From positions 21,892 to 85,891 of the forward strand of contig CAOKQZ010000006.1 in the NCBI GenBank assembly GCA_948471055.1: 64,000 nt of DNA, read 5' to 3'. Positions 1 to 9,027 of this stretch are shown piece after piece; the stretch's first letter is position 1, and the number at the start of each line of letters is the position of its first letter. Position numbers and translations under genes: made by a program. This DNA comes from an uncultured Clostridium sp. Lineage in GTDB: Bacteria > Bacillota > Clostridia > TANB77 > CAG-508. Under the pieces are notes generated by a model that was not told where the DNA came from, made no database searches, and worked only from the letters and a program-made list of their open reading frames with translations.

Positions 1-301
1 CCCATTTACTCCGTTTAAATTTCCTAATAATTCATTCGTATTAGATATTTGTTTTGGTTGACTATTAATATGTATTTGGCAAGTTTTCGTTGCTACTATA
101 CTTGCAAATTTTTCATTTTTAAGGGCATAATCGGTAAGAACTGCTAATTCATAAGCAGTAGTATAATGTTCTTCTTGATCTAAACCATGTGGTGTTACAA
201 AATGCGTATTGTGTAATCCTAATTCTTTTGCCTTTTTATTCATTAAGTCTGCAAACCCTTCTACACTTCCTCCTACATATTCAGCAAGTGCTACCGCTGC
301 A
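1..301 (-). pseudogene. C-terminal part of host D-Ala-D-Ala carboxypeptidase, split by the ICE
   Basis: On the minus strand this reads GDAAVALAEYVGGSVEGF..., then THFVTPHGLD, typical of the penicillin-binding-protein-5 family after the SxN motif. It continues off the left edge. The N-terminal part with the SxxK motif is at 48182-48605, on the other side of the ICE. No start codon or ribosome site is visible for this half, so it is probably silent while the ICE is integrated. Excision would restore the gene. The enzyme family trims the terminal D-Ala from peptidoglycan stem peptides outside the membrane. Confidence 0.9.
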
Positions 302-328
302 TCTCCTTCTGTTTTTTAATGACAGGAA
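302..328. other. attL: core TC and left inverted-repeat arm
   Basis: TC core at 302-303, a 12-bp spacer, then TTAATGACAGGAA at 316-328. The same arm occurs inverted at the right end at the same distance. Serine-recombinase att sites have this form: a dinucleotide crossover core flanked by symmetric arms. Host sequence ends at 301. Confidence 0.85.
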
Positions 329-396
329 AATACAAAAATAAGTATTCACTTTCAAAAGGAGATAATAATTTTAAAATTTTATTTAGTTTTAATTTT

Positions 397-420
397 AGAG
401 ACTACTATTAGTCTCTTTTT
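397..420 (+). terminator. hairpin with T-run at the left end of the ICE
   Basis: AGAGACTA (397-404) and TAGTCTCT (409-416) form an 8-bp stem with a 4-nt loop, followed by T residues. It may stop transcription entering from the host gene or the excised circle before the first ICE gene. The rest of 329-488 shows no gene. Confidence 0.6.
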
Positions 421-488
421 ATATGCTTGTATTATTGTTGAAAAACAGTCAGAGCAAGAAAGTATATTTATGAACAAGGAGGTAAAAA

Positions 489-1199
489 GTGAATGAAGAA
501 AACAAAATTAATTATTATGCAATCATACCGGCTACGGTTAGATATGATAAAAGTTTAAAAGCAAATGAAAAATTGCTTTATGGAGAAATAACTGCTTTAT
601 CCAATAAAAATGGCTATTGCTATGCACAAAATAGATATTTTGCAAATTTGTATAATGTAAGTATTGAAACTGTTAGCAGATGGCTTTCTCATTTACAACA
701 ATTAGGTTTTATTCAAATGGAAGTAAAGAGAAATGAAAACAAAGAAGTTATTGCTAGATACATCTATATTGTGGATATACCCTCCCATCAAAAAAATCAA
801 TACCCCTCCCCACAAAAATATCAAGAGGGTATTGACGAAAATGTCAAAGATAATAATATAAATCTTAATATAGATGAAGATGAATTATTTACTTTACTTA
901 TAAATAACAGTTTTAAAATTTCCGAAGAATTTTATGGAATATTAGAAAGATTAGAGTTACTTTATAATGAACAAATACTTGTACATATGAAACAAGACAA
1001 AATTCAAATGGTAAAAGATATAATCTATATTTTGTATGATTTGTATAATGGTAATTTCAATAATTTACTACTAAAAGCAAATAGAGAAACATTAATAAAT
1101 TTATATTTACTCTCTTTAGAACATAACCCTGATGACTTATTAAACTATTACAAAAGAACTATTATAAACAAGTACACAAATAATAGTACGAGGAGTTGA
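489..1199 (+). CDS. helix-turn-helix replication-initiator-like protein
   Basis: A 236-aa protein. The N-terminal ~110 residues (IPATVRYD, then NEKLLYGEI, then a helix-turn-helix around SIETVSRWLSHLQQLGFI) match the DnaD/RepA-type winged-helix proteins found in phages and ICEs. The C-terminal half is not recognised. The start is GTG 489, preceded by AAGGAGG six bases upstream; the first ATG would lose the conserved start of the domain. It is the first gene in the ICE and stands before the transfer operon. A role in element replication or control is inference; the helix-turn-helix itself is clear. Confidence 0.7.
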   Translation: MNEENKINYYAIIPATVRYDKSLKANEKLLYGEITALSNKNGYCYAQNRYFANLYNVSIETVSRWLSHLQQLGFIQMEVKRNENKEVIARYIYIVDIPSHQKNQYPSPQKYQEGIDENVKDNNINLNIDEDELFTLLINNSFKISEEFYGILERLELLYNEQILVHMKQDKIQMVKDIIYILYDLYNGNFNNLLLKANRETLINLYLLSLEHNPDDLLNYYKRTIINKYTNNSTRS

Positions 1200-1203
1200 T
1201 TAG

Positions 1204-1455
1204 ATGTTAAATAATTATATAGATAACTTTGAAAACATTGTATCTTCTATCTTTTTTGTAAGTTTTAAAGTAATGGTAATCGTTTTGGTAACTTTGCTTA
1301 TATTATCTTTACTATTACTTGCATTAGGATGTTTGATAAAATCACAAAAGATAAAATCAAAATTCTTAATAGTAGCACCTTGTTTATTGCTGGGAAATAT
1401 ATTTTTTATACTTCTTCCCTATATAATCGTGTACTTTAAGAACATAATAAAGTAG
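1204..1455 (+). CDS. small two-helix membrane protein
   Basis: An 83-aa protein with two hydrophobic segments (about residues 12-43 and 52-78) separated by a short lysine-rich loop. It begins 4 bp after the preceding gene and has a GAGGAG-like ribosome site. It is not recognised by family. Its size and position ahead of the pilin-like gene suggest a transfer-apparatus membrane subunit, but nothing in the sequence proves it. Confidence 0.6.
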   Translation: MLNNYIDNFENIVSSIFFVSFKVMVIVLVTLLILSLLLLALGCLIKSQKIKSKFLIVAPCLLLGNIFFILLPYIIVYFKNIIK

Positions 1456-1464
1456 TGTTTTCGA

Positions 1465-1492
1465 CTACGATTGTCCTTCAAATAAATCGTAG
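1465..1492 (+). promoter_or_regulatory. stem-loop over the ribosome site, loop GTCCTTCAAATA
   Basis: CTACGATT (1465-1472) pairs with AATCGTAG (1485-1492), which overlaps the TAGGAG ribosome site of the pilin gene at 1506. The loop resembles those of two other stem-loops in the ICE (13609 and 13944). It could control translation. Confidence 0.55.
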
Positions 1493-1505
1493 GAGATGAT
1501 AAATC

Positions 1506-1887
1506 ATGAAATTATTAAAAAGAAAAAAACAAATACTTACTAAATTATCTACACTAGGAACAATGCTTACTTTATTTGCTATAAAAAGCAATTTAGTCTT
1601 TGCTACTGGTATTGGTACTGCTGAAGTACAAACAGCAACTGATAATATTAAAAGAGTTATTACAAGTATTGCTATGCCACTTGGTGGTGTACTTATCTTT
1701 GCAAGTATTGTGGTTGCAGCAATAAAAATGATAGCAAATGCAAATAATCCTCAAAAAAGAGCAGAAAGCATTGGCTCTCTTGCATGGATATGTGGTGGTG
1801 GAGTTGTGCTTGGTGCTTCCCTTATTATTGCACGGAATAATCATAAATGTGGCTACTAATAACACTGGTAGTCTACTGGGAAGTTAG
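1506..1887 (+). CDS. TrbC/VirB2-like pilin subunit (one +1 shift)
   Basis: With one skipped C (1833, GCA-C-GGA, read Ala-Gly) this is a 126-aa protein; without it the last 17 residues are replaced by an early stop. It has a signal-like N-terminus cut near the VFATG stretch, a hydrophobic helix, a short cytoplasmic loop (ANNPQKRAESIG) and a second glycine-rich helix. That is the two-helix layout of VirB2/TrbC-type pilins in Gram-positive type IV systems. The chromosomal proteins at 62551 and 63105 share this layout. It heads the operon followed by PrgI, TraC-like, VirB4 and VirB6. Assignment by topology and context. Confidence 0.75.
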
Positions 1888-1897
1888 GGGTGATATT

Positions 1898-2194
1898 ATG
1901 AGAGTTTTCAAGGTGCCTTATGATATTAAACGAGAAGAAAAGATATTTGGTGGCTATTTAAGTCTACGACAGGTTACCTATTTAATGTTAGGAATATCAA
2001 GTTTAGCAATACTAGCAACTCCCATCATTATGGGTTTTAAGATTTTCTTTATTGCATTAATATCTATTTTCTTTTTACTTTGTGCATTTTTTAAGGTTAA
2101 TGAGCAGAACTTTGATAAGTTCTTTTTTTATGCAGTAAAATATCTAATTCGCAATAAAAACTTTGTATATGTGAGGTGTTGCGAATGTTCATAA
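1898..2194 (+). CDS. PrgI-family (VirB3-like) membrane protein
   Basis: A 98-aa protein starting MRVFKVPYDIKREEKIFGG, the N-terminal signature of PrgI-family proteins, followed by two membrane segments. The ATG at 1898 is used, not the upstream in-frame GTG, because AGGGGTG stands just before it. PrgI-like proteins take the VirB3 place next to the VirB4 ATPase. A homologue with the same start motif is at 62039-62389. Confidence 0.8.
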   Translation: MRVFKVPYDIKREEKIFGGYLSLRQVTYLMLGISSLAILATPIIMGFKIFFIALISIFFLLCAFFKVNEQNFDKFFFYAVKYLIRNKNFVYVRCCECS

Positions 2195-2910
2195 TGAGTA
2201 TTTTCCTAGTATTAACGGTGGTCTTTGTTATTGGAACTGCTATTTATTTGAATTATAAGAAAAAGAATAATAATAGTAATTTGAAACAAAACGATAATAA
2301 GGAAGCTAAAGAAAAAGGTAAAAAGAAAAGTAAAAAGCAATTAGCAGATATTCTAAAAATAAAAATTAAAGATAATATAATTGCTATTGATAATCGATAT
2401 TCCACTATTATTAGACTAGGAAACATTGACTATAATATGCTATCTACTAGCGAACAAGATTCCATAGAAAATGTCCTAATACAAACTGCACTTGCAATAG
2501 ATTATCCAGTACAGTTTTTTAGTACAACAGAGTTTATTGATACAAGTAAAGTAATATCACTAATTAAGCAAAATAAGACTACAAATTACAAAATACAGGA
2601 ATACCAAGATTATTTAATTAAATATCTAAAAACCTTGATGGAAAATCGCACAATTTCCGTTGTAAAAAACTATGCAATCGTTTCTTATGATGGGCTATAT
2701 GAAAATGCCATAGAAGAACTAAGCAGAAAAACTTTATCTTTTAAGGGAAATTTGCTAAGAGCAAAAATTGAATGTGAGATATTAACGGAAGATGAACTAT
2801 ACAATTTAATTTATAGGGAATTAAATAAAAATTCTACTCTTAATATCAGTAAATTAAAGGAAGGAGGAAATTTATATGTGGGTAAAAAACAAAAAGCAAA
2901 AGCAAAATGA
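2185..2910 (+). CDS. membrane-anchored TraC-like protein upstream of VirB4
   Basis: A 241-aa protein. It has one N-terminal membrane helix, a lysine-rich stretch, then a cytoplasmic domain with an AIDYPVQFF segment. The chromosomal protein at 60823-62046 has the same build (membrane helix, charged linker, LRHPVQIYVQ segment) and the same place before a VirB4 gene, so the two are probably homologous. The ATG at 2185 follows GAGGTG at good spacing. The end overlaps the VirB4 start by 35 bp in another frame, a normal operon overlap with no CGG involved. Function: likely inner-membrane partner of VirB4. Confidence 0.65.
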   Translation: MFIMSIFLVLTVVFVIGTAIYLNYKKKNNNSNLKQNDNKEAKEKGKKKSKKQLADILKIKIKDNIIAIDNRYSTIIRLGNIDYNMLSTSEQDSIENVLIQTALAIDYPVQFFSTTEFIDTSKVISLIKQNKTTNYKIQEYQDYLIKYLKTLMENRTISVVKNYAIVSYDGLYENAIEELSRKTLSFKGNLLRAKIECEILTEDELYNLIYRELNKNSTLNISKLKEGGNLYVGKKQKAKAK

Positions 2911-4707
2911 TATTGATATTTTTAATAATTCGCCTAGTATGATGGATTTATTACTTCCAGATACATTACAAGAACGAAAAGATTATCTTTGTTTAGGGTA
3001 TAACAAATATTCTCGTTCTTTTGTAATGACAGTCTATCCTGAACAAACATGGGTTGGATGGTTAGATGACCTTTTTAACATTGGAAATATCAATATATCT
3101 ATAAAAATAGAACCTACCAGTAATGGTAATGTTATAAATCAACTAACAAAAAAATTAGTACAACATCAGTCTGAATATGCAACATATTCAAGGCAACGGT
3201 AATATTTTGCATTTACCAGAGTTAGAAAAACAAATTGGTGATTTAGAAGAACTAAGGATGTTAATACAAACGAATCAAGACAAGTTATTTTTTGCTACAA
3301 TATTTATTACATTAAATGCTGAAAACTTGCAAGAATTAAACGAAAAAACAAAAATATTAGAAAGTGAACTAAATAAGAAAACAGCAATGATCCGAACCCT
3401 TACATTTAGACAGTTGGAAGCATTAAAAAGCGTACTTCCCATTGGTGAAGTACCAATTAGCAATCATGAACGTAATATGGTAGCAGGTCGGAGTGGCTAC
3501 AGTAATTCCAATATCTAATCCTAATTTGAGCCATGACAAAGGTATTTTTATAGGTAGAAATATTTATACTAATGCACCTATATATGTAGATACATTTTGT
3601 GGTCCCCCTACACTTCCTAATCCACACATTTTTATTTGTGGTACTTCTGGTGGTGGGAAAAGTGTCGCTCTTAAAACTTTGACAGCAAGAAACATCATAA
3701 CTACTCGGTTGTGGTGCTTTTTTTATAGATGTCGAGGGCGAATATACAAACTTAACAAAAATGTTAGGTCGGTAAAGTAATCAAAATATCACAACGGTGA
3801 AAGTTCTGGAATAAATCCATTTGAATTAGAACCTGACACTAGAGGAAATAAACAATTCCTAAATATTTTAGATAAAGTTGCAGAAATTCGAGCATTACTA
3901 GCAACAATATGTAGAAATTATCAAGGTCGAACCCTAAACGGAACAGAAATTACAGAAACTGAAATAGTTGTTAATCAGTTATACACAGAAAAAGGGATTA
4001 CAAGCGATGTCAATTCACTTTTTGAAAGAAAAGGTGGAAAACTTGAAAATGGTAAATATGTAGTTGGGAAAATTCCTAAAAAAATGCCTACATTAAGTGA
4101 TTTTCAAAAAAAATTAAAAGAAAGAAATAAATGTAATGAACTCGCTGAACTTTTAGTACCTTTTCTTAAAGGTAACTCTTTAGGTATTTTTGACTGCGAA
4201 AGTAGAATTACATCAGATGAAGAGATTATCAATTTTGATATGTCAGAGATAAAGGATGAATTTACAAAGTTATATGCTTCTTTTGTAATTCTTACTTGGG
4301 TATGGCAAAAGTATGTACTTAAAAATAAAAATAAAAAGAAAATTATTGTTTGTGATGAGGCATGGTTATTCTTAAAATTTCACGAATCTGCTGAATTTTT
4401 AGTAAATGTTGCACGTAGGCGGAAGAAAATATAATGTACCTCTTTTTATTCGGTAGTCAGTTTATCGATGAATTTCTAAGTTGTGAAGAGCGGTAAAACA
4501 ATTATAAATATATGTTCAACACGATATTTATTTAAACAAAGTCCTGGTAGTGTTAATGGTGTTGTTGATTTCTTTAATTTAGCGGAAGGGACAAAAGATT
4601 TTTTGACAACTGCTAACCCCGGCGAATGTATCATTAGTCTTAATAATAATGTAACAGCAATAAAATTTGTAATTACAGACTATGAGAAAAAGTTTGTATT
4701 TACTTAG
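2876..4707 (+). CDS. VirB4/TraE-type conjugation ATPase (eight +1 shifts)
   Basis: Rebuilt as 607 aa by skipping one C at 3197, 3489, 3706, 3770, 3795, 4420, 4451 and 4491, each before an in-frame Gly codon (Q-G-N, G-G-V, T-G-C, G-G-K, Q-G-E, R-G-R, I-G-S, E-G-K). The result is a seamless VirB4 ATPase with Walker A GTSGGGKS at about residue 255, an FFIDVEGEY segment, Walker B VCDEAW at about residue 492, then a typical R-R-G-R and SPGSVNG region. It powers pilus assembly and transfer at the membrane. Start ATG 2876 follows AAGGAGG. Read with the standard code, the gene is cut into about nine pieces. The chromosomal homologue at 58908-60878 has no such site. Confidence 0.93.
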
Positions 4708-4723
4708 AAGGAGGCGATAGAAA

Positions 4724-6232
4724 ATGAAAAAAGTATTAAAAATTCTTTTTATTGTAATTACTATTTTCGTATTGCTTTCCCCTATTTCTTTTGGTGCTGA
4801 AGATGTAAAATTTAAGGAACAAATAAAAAAGGAAGATGGCAGTTTGTTTGAAAAAATAATAGCCGAATGCATTGGTGGTATTGTCCAAACAGTATTTGAT
4901 TTTACAACTCGGAAAAGAAGCAAATGTCGGCTTCAAAGATTACGATACTCTAGTATTTAACAACAAGTCGAACAATGATTCTTTATCCCCTTTTACTGAA
5001 GAATTATGGAATAAGTCTATGAATTGGTATAAAGTATTTGCTGTGATTTCTGGTAGTTTGATACTAATTGCTGTATTTATTTTATCTTATAAAATCATAA
5101 GTGCAGGTCTGAATATTGCTAGAAAAAATGAAGCAAAAGAAAGTTTAATGAGGCTTTTGTTTGGTGGTATTGCAATTACATTAGCCCCCTTATTTATACG
5201 ATTTTTATTGTTCATGAATAATAGTTTAGTACATTTATTAGTGACAAGTACAAATTCTGGTACACTAGACGGATTACTTGGAAATAGTATGCTAACAAGT
5301 ATAAGAACAGGAAATGCAATTACAACCGCCTTAGTAATAGCAATGTTTATATATTTATTTGTAAAACTTAATATTAAATTTATTGTAAGGCAATTTACAA
5401 TAATAATTTTTACCATATTTACTCCTGTTGCATGTCGGACTTTGGATTATCAATAAAAATGTAACTGCTATAAGTATTTGGGCAGGACAAATTATAATGA
5501 ATATATTTATGCAGTTTATATACTGCTTTTTATTTTTGATTTATCTTGCTTTCCTGCCTTCTCGGAGGTGGTTGGGCTATTTCCTTAATATGGGCTATGA
5601 TGATATTGCCACTTGCTGACGCATTACAAAATTGTCTACAAAATTTAACAAGTAGAATTGCTGGTGTAGATAATGAGCAGATGACTGGTCGTGTAATGGG
5701 TATGGGAGCAATGCTTGGTTTTGGAATTGGGGCAATAAAAGAACAATTTAATTCCCCATCAGGAAATATAAAAAATGGAGATTCTAATAACAATAATTCT
5801 TCTAGTGGTTTTAAAGGCTTTGTAAGTAGAGCAAAAGCAGTTATTAATCCTAACATGAATCTAAGTGATGAAAAAGACTATAACGGCAATATAAATCCTA
5901 TCAGAGAAGTTTTAACAAAGGAAAAAAATACTTTCACTAATGCTACAGATAATAGCAAAATTGCACATGAAAAAGTATCTAATAATAGCACTGTAAAATC
6001 AGTTGTTGGAACAGTTGTTAAAACTGGTTTTAATGCAACAAAAGCATACCTCGATATAGGTTCTAAAATGGTGGAGGGCGATTTTAATAAATCCGCTTAT
6101 ACATATAAGAGAACGAAAAATACAAAAAAGAAAAGCAATTTTCAAAGTGCTGAATATATAAATAGAATTTCTAACAATTCTAATGATGTGCAGAAATTAG
6201 GTGATGATGATGAATTTAGAAAAAAAGACTAA
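4724..6232 (+). CDS. VirB6/TrbL-like polytopic channel protein (three +1 shifts)
   Basis: Rebuilt as 501 aa with skipped Cs at 4910 (T-G-K), 5436 (C-G-L) and 5563 (S-G-G). Signal peptide (ends near ISFGA), then five or more membrane helices between about residues 100 and 330, then a long polar Asn/Ser/Lys-rich tail. This is the VirB6/TrbL layout that forms the membrane channel in Gram-positive conjugation systems. It follows VirB4 by 16 bp. The chromosomal counterpart is 56280-58895, which is longer and has no shift site. The VirB6 call rests on topology and position. Confidence 0.8.
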
Positions 6233-7421
6233 GAATAATGTAAAAAGAATAGCATTTAAAGTTATCAAACCATTTCTACCGTTTATCATAATAATTGTTG
6301 GACTATTTTTTGCTGTATGTACAATTATTGATGCAATATTTATACAAGATGTTCAAAGTGATATTTCTTCTATGTCAGAAGCACAAGCCATATTAAGAAA
6401 TAAATGTATTGAAAAAGCAGAATATCTAAACACTTGTCATAATTTTAAAGATGGTATCTCCACAAATTATTTGCTTGATGTGGATAGTAGAAAAACTGAC
6501 AAAGAAGTTCAATGGTCGCATTTATATTCATTAATGACCTTTCATAACATGGTTGACGAAAAGGACATTAACGAAGCACTATTAAATGAAGTTTCTAAAT
6601 ATTTTGAAAGTACATTTAGATATGAAAAAAACATTATCAAAATTGAAACTACCACAAAGGATGATAAAGGTAATAAAACAATATCTACAAAAGAAGAAAC
6701 ACAATATTTGTTGGTAGAAAGTGATACGATTATTGGTCATTATAAATATGACTATGTAGAAAAAACTTTGGAAAATGGCAATACAAAGACTACTAAAAAA
6801 GTATTTGTAAATGAAACACTAATAGGCGAAAAGTATGAACGTCTGAAACAGTATTTAAAGCATAAATTACATATAAAAGATAGTGAATTAGAAACAGATT
6901 TAGAAATTATAATTCAATCTGCAAATGGCTATTATGAGGGCGAAGAAAATACAAGTTGGTTACAAGGTAATTCTTCTAATTCAAACATTATTACCAATGG
7001 AAAAGGACTTGTTCCTACTGGTATGTTTACATGGCCTATACCAGGATATACAAAAATCACTTCTCATTTTGGTATGCGAACACATCCAATTACTCGGTGC
7101 ATATAAACTACATTCTGGCGTAGATGTACGGTGCCCCCATTGGTGCTAACTTTGTCGCAATGGCTGATGGAACCGTTATAAAAGCGGTTTATAGTTCCTC
7201 TTATGGAAATATGGTTATGATAGACCATCGGTGATGGTATTGTTACACTTTATGCACACGGTTCTGAAATATTAGTAAAAACAAATCAAGTAGTAGAAAA
7301 AGGACAAGCAGTTTTAAAAGTGGGGTCGACTGGTTATTCAACTGGTCCTCATGCACATTTTGAAGTTAGAATAAATGGTAATTTTGCAAACCCTGAAGAT
7401 TATTTTGAAGGAGGTACTTAA
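6210..7421 (+). CDS. membrane-anchored M23 peptidase, VirB1-like wall hydrolase (three +1 shifts)
   Basis: Rebuilt as 402 aa with skipped Cs at 7095 (T-G-A), 7129 (V-G-A) and 7229 (H-G-D). One membrane helix near residues 15-40, a charged extracellular region, then an M23 metallopeptidase domain. The zinc site is visible: H in HFGMRTHP, H-S-G-V-D, and GPHAHFE. The last shift lies between HSGVD and HAHFE, so the catalytic domain only exists if shifting occurs. It opens peptidoglycan for the conjugation channel. Several ATGs overlap at 6204-6210; 6210 fits the AGG spacing best. It overlaps the VirB6 gene end. Confidence 0.88.
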
Positions 7422-7799
7422 ATGGTATTAATTTTTACAGATAATGAGCAGTTAGATAAGGATTTAAACAAAAAGATTTCAAATAGTAGAGTGGTCTATT
7501 ATCCCGATTATGTGTTAGAAGAAAAAGAAGCAACAACATTAATTGCTACGATACAACCCAATAAATATAATTTCAAAGACTTCATGTTTAAAGTCCGAGA
7601 GAAAAATATACAAGTTGTTCTTATTTTAGAAAACGATACAGTAAAAGAATTAAAAGACGCCTTACTTCTTGGGATTTATGACATTGTTTTTGATCCTTTT
7701 GACTTGCAAGATGTATATGATAAGATTACAAATCCAAGTCCGTTTTCTAAAGTTTCAAAATATATAAAAGATATCTTAGAACTAGAAACAACAAGCTAG
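7422..7799 (+). CDS. small receiver-like cytoplasmic protein
   Basis: A 125-aa protein. Alternating strand and helix pattern (VLIFTDNEQL, IQVVLILEN, GIYDIVFDPFD) resembles a response-regulator receiver or the N-terminal domain of CpaE-type proteins, but the usual phosphoacceptor Asp context is not clear. It begins directly after the M23 stop codon, so it is translated with the transfer operon. Function unknown. Confidence 0.5.
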   Translation: MVLIFTDNEQLDKDLNKKISNSRVVYYPDYVLEEKEATTLIATIQPNKYNFKDFMFKVREKNIQVVLILENDTVKELKDALLLGIYDIVFDPFDLQDVYDKITNPSPFSKVSKYIKDILELETTS

Positions 7800-7835
7800 T
7801 TCTATTTTATTACTTTAAGGAAAGGAGGGATAAAT

Positions 7836-8408
7836 TTGAATAAGAGATTAAAAAAAGCAGTCGTTATTTTTCTTGTTTTATTACTAACTATTATCGCAAT
7901 TATATCGACTTTTTTTATTACAAAGTATTATAGTGATAAAGCAATTATTAATAGGGTAACAGAAATTTATTCTGATGATAATGTTCAAGAACGATTAAAT
8001 GCTGAACAAGACGAATTATTATTACAAATAGACGACGAAACAGTATTAGGAGTTATCAAGATAGACAAAATAGGCTTTGAAGGTTTAGTTTATGAAGGTA
8101 CATCTTTAAGTACACTAAAAAAAGGAGTTGGGCACTTTGAAAACTCTGCACATTTAGATGGAAATGTATGTCTTGCTGCACATAACACAAATAAGTTTTG
8201 GGCTAAACTACATACTCTACAAAATGGTGATAAGATAATCTACACTAGTTTTTTGGGTTCAAAAGAATATCACGTCATAAACATAACGACAATTGATGAA
8301 GACGACTGGTCTTTGTTAGAAGATACAGATGAAAATATGATTACTCTTATTACTTGTGTAAAGGGTCAAAAAGAAAAAAGGCTTTGCGTACAAGCCATGG
8401 AATTTTAA
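7836..8408 (+). CDS. short sortase (class D-like)
   Basis: A 190-aa transpeptidase with an N-terminal membrane helix (residues 8-29). The catalytic triad is visible: His116 in CLAAHN, Cys174 in TLITC, Arg182 in KEKRLCV. The small size fits class D rather than class A or B. TTG start at 7836 after AAAGGAGGG. It should cut a sorting motif and join the protein to peptidoglycan or to another subunit. The likely substrate is the adhesin at 9028-13588, which ends with LPRTGK. The pair forms a surface-adhesin module next to the transfer genes. Confidence 0.88.
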   Translation: MNKRLKKAVVIFLVLLLTIIAIISTFFITKYYSDKAIINRVTEIYSDDNVQERLNAEQDELLLQIDDETVLGVIKIDKIGFEGLVYEGTSLSTLKKGVGHFENSAHLDGNVCLAAHNTNKFWAKLHTLQNGDKIIYTSFLGSKEYHVINITTIDEDDWSLLEDTDENMITLITCVKGQKEKRLCVQAMEF

Positions 8409-8493
8409 AAAAAATTTTCTGTTGAGCATTGTCAAAACAATCTAAAAGATGTTATCCTTATAATTACCAAATTTTATGAAAGGGTGATGTCTT

Positions 8494-8961
8494 ATGAATA
8501 AAAAGAAAATTATATTTATTGCTACTTTCTTAATTGTTTTTATTACTATTATTATAATTATCACTTGTTATCAATCTTCAGATAATGTACAAGAAACTAG
8601 CAATAACCAAACAAATCAAATTGTTCTAAATACTATAAATAAACACTCATTAGAAAATAATGTTATACAAAATACTATTGAACAGTCTAGTCAAAACATT
8701 GTTGAGCAACCTACAAATGAAGTATTAGAACAAAAGGAAGAAATAACTGATACAAAAGAAAAAACGAAAAGCCAAAATAATTCAAAGGCGACAAACACGA
8801 AAAGTACGAATACTAAAAAACAGACAACTAGCACAAAAGAACAAAATGATAGTAAAAAGTCCTTAACTATAAAATCAAGCGGAACATATGACATAAAAAA
8901 TGGTGGAACTGCTATATATTCCGAAAGTGTTGAAATGCCTTCTGAATGGCTAGATTATTAA
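8494..8961 (+). CDS. membrane-anchored low-complexity Asn/Thr/Lys-rich protein
   Basis: A 155-aa protein. N-terminal membrane helix (residues 4-25, with ITCY at its end), then a polar stretch rich in N, T, Q and K with repeats such as KATNTKSTNTKKQTT, and a short C-terminal segment ending EWLDY. No domain is recognised. It lies between the sortase and the adhesin and is followed by a terminator. A wall-spanning stalk or adhesin accessory is possible but unproven. Confidence 0.5.
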   Translation: MNKKKIIFIATFLIVFITIIIIITCYQSSDNVQETSNNQTNQIVLNTINKHSLENNVIQNTIEQSSQNIVEQPTNEVLEQKEEITDTKEKTKSQNNSKATNTKSTNTKKQTTSTKEQNDSKKSLTIKSSGTYDIKNGGTAIYSESVEMPSEWLDY

Positions 8962-8972
8962 TTTTCAAATAA

Positions 8973-9004
8973 ACATCTAAGGTAAAACCTTAGGTGTATT
9001 TTTA
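8973..9004 (+). terminator. intrinsic terminator before the adhesin gene
   Basis: ACATCTAAGG (8973-8982) pairs with CCTTAGGTGT (8988-8997, one G-T wobble), 5-nt loop, followed by ATTTTTAT. It separates the 8494 gene from the adhesin at 9028. Confidence 0.8.
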
Positions 9005-9027
9005 TGTAAAAATAGGAGGTAAAATCT

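Noticed and set aside
2876..2910. Overlap of the TraC-like and VirB4 genes as another shift site
   Set aside because: VirB4 has its own AAGGAGG and ATG inside the upstream gene end, and there is no CGG; it is a normal overlap.
1506..7421. Transfer operon as a decayed, non-functional remnant with many frameshifts
   Set aside because: All breaks are one-base C before an in-frame GGN and all repair the same way. The sequence between them is fully conserved with no stops or deletions, unlike the true pseudogene at 23281-23805.
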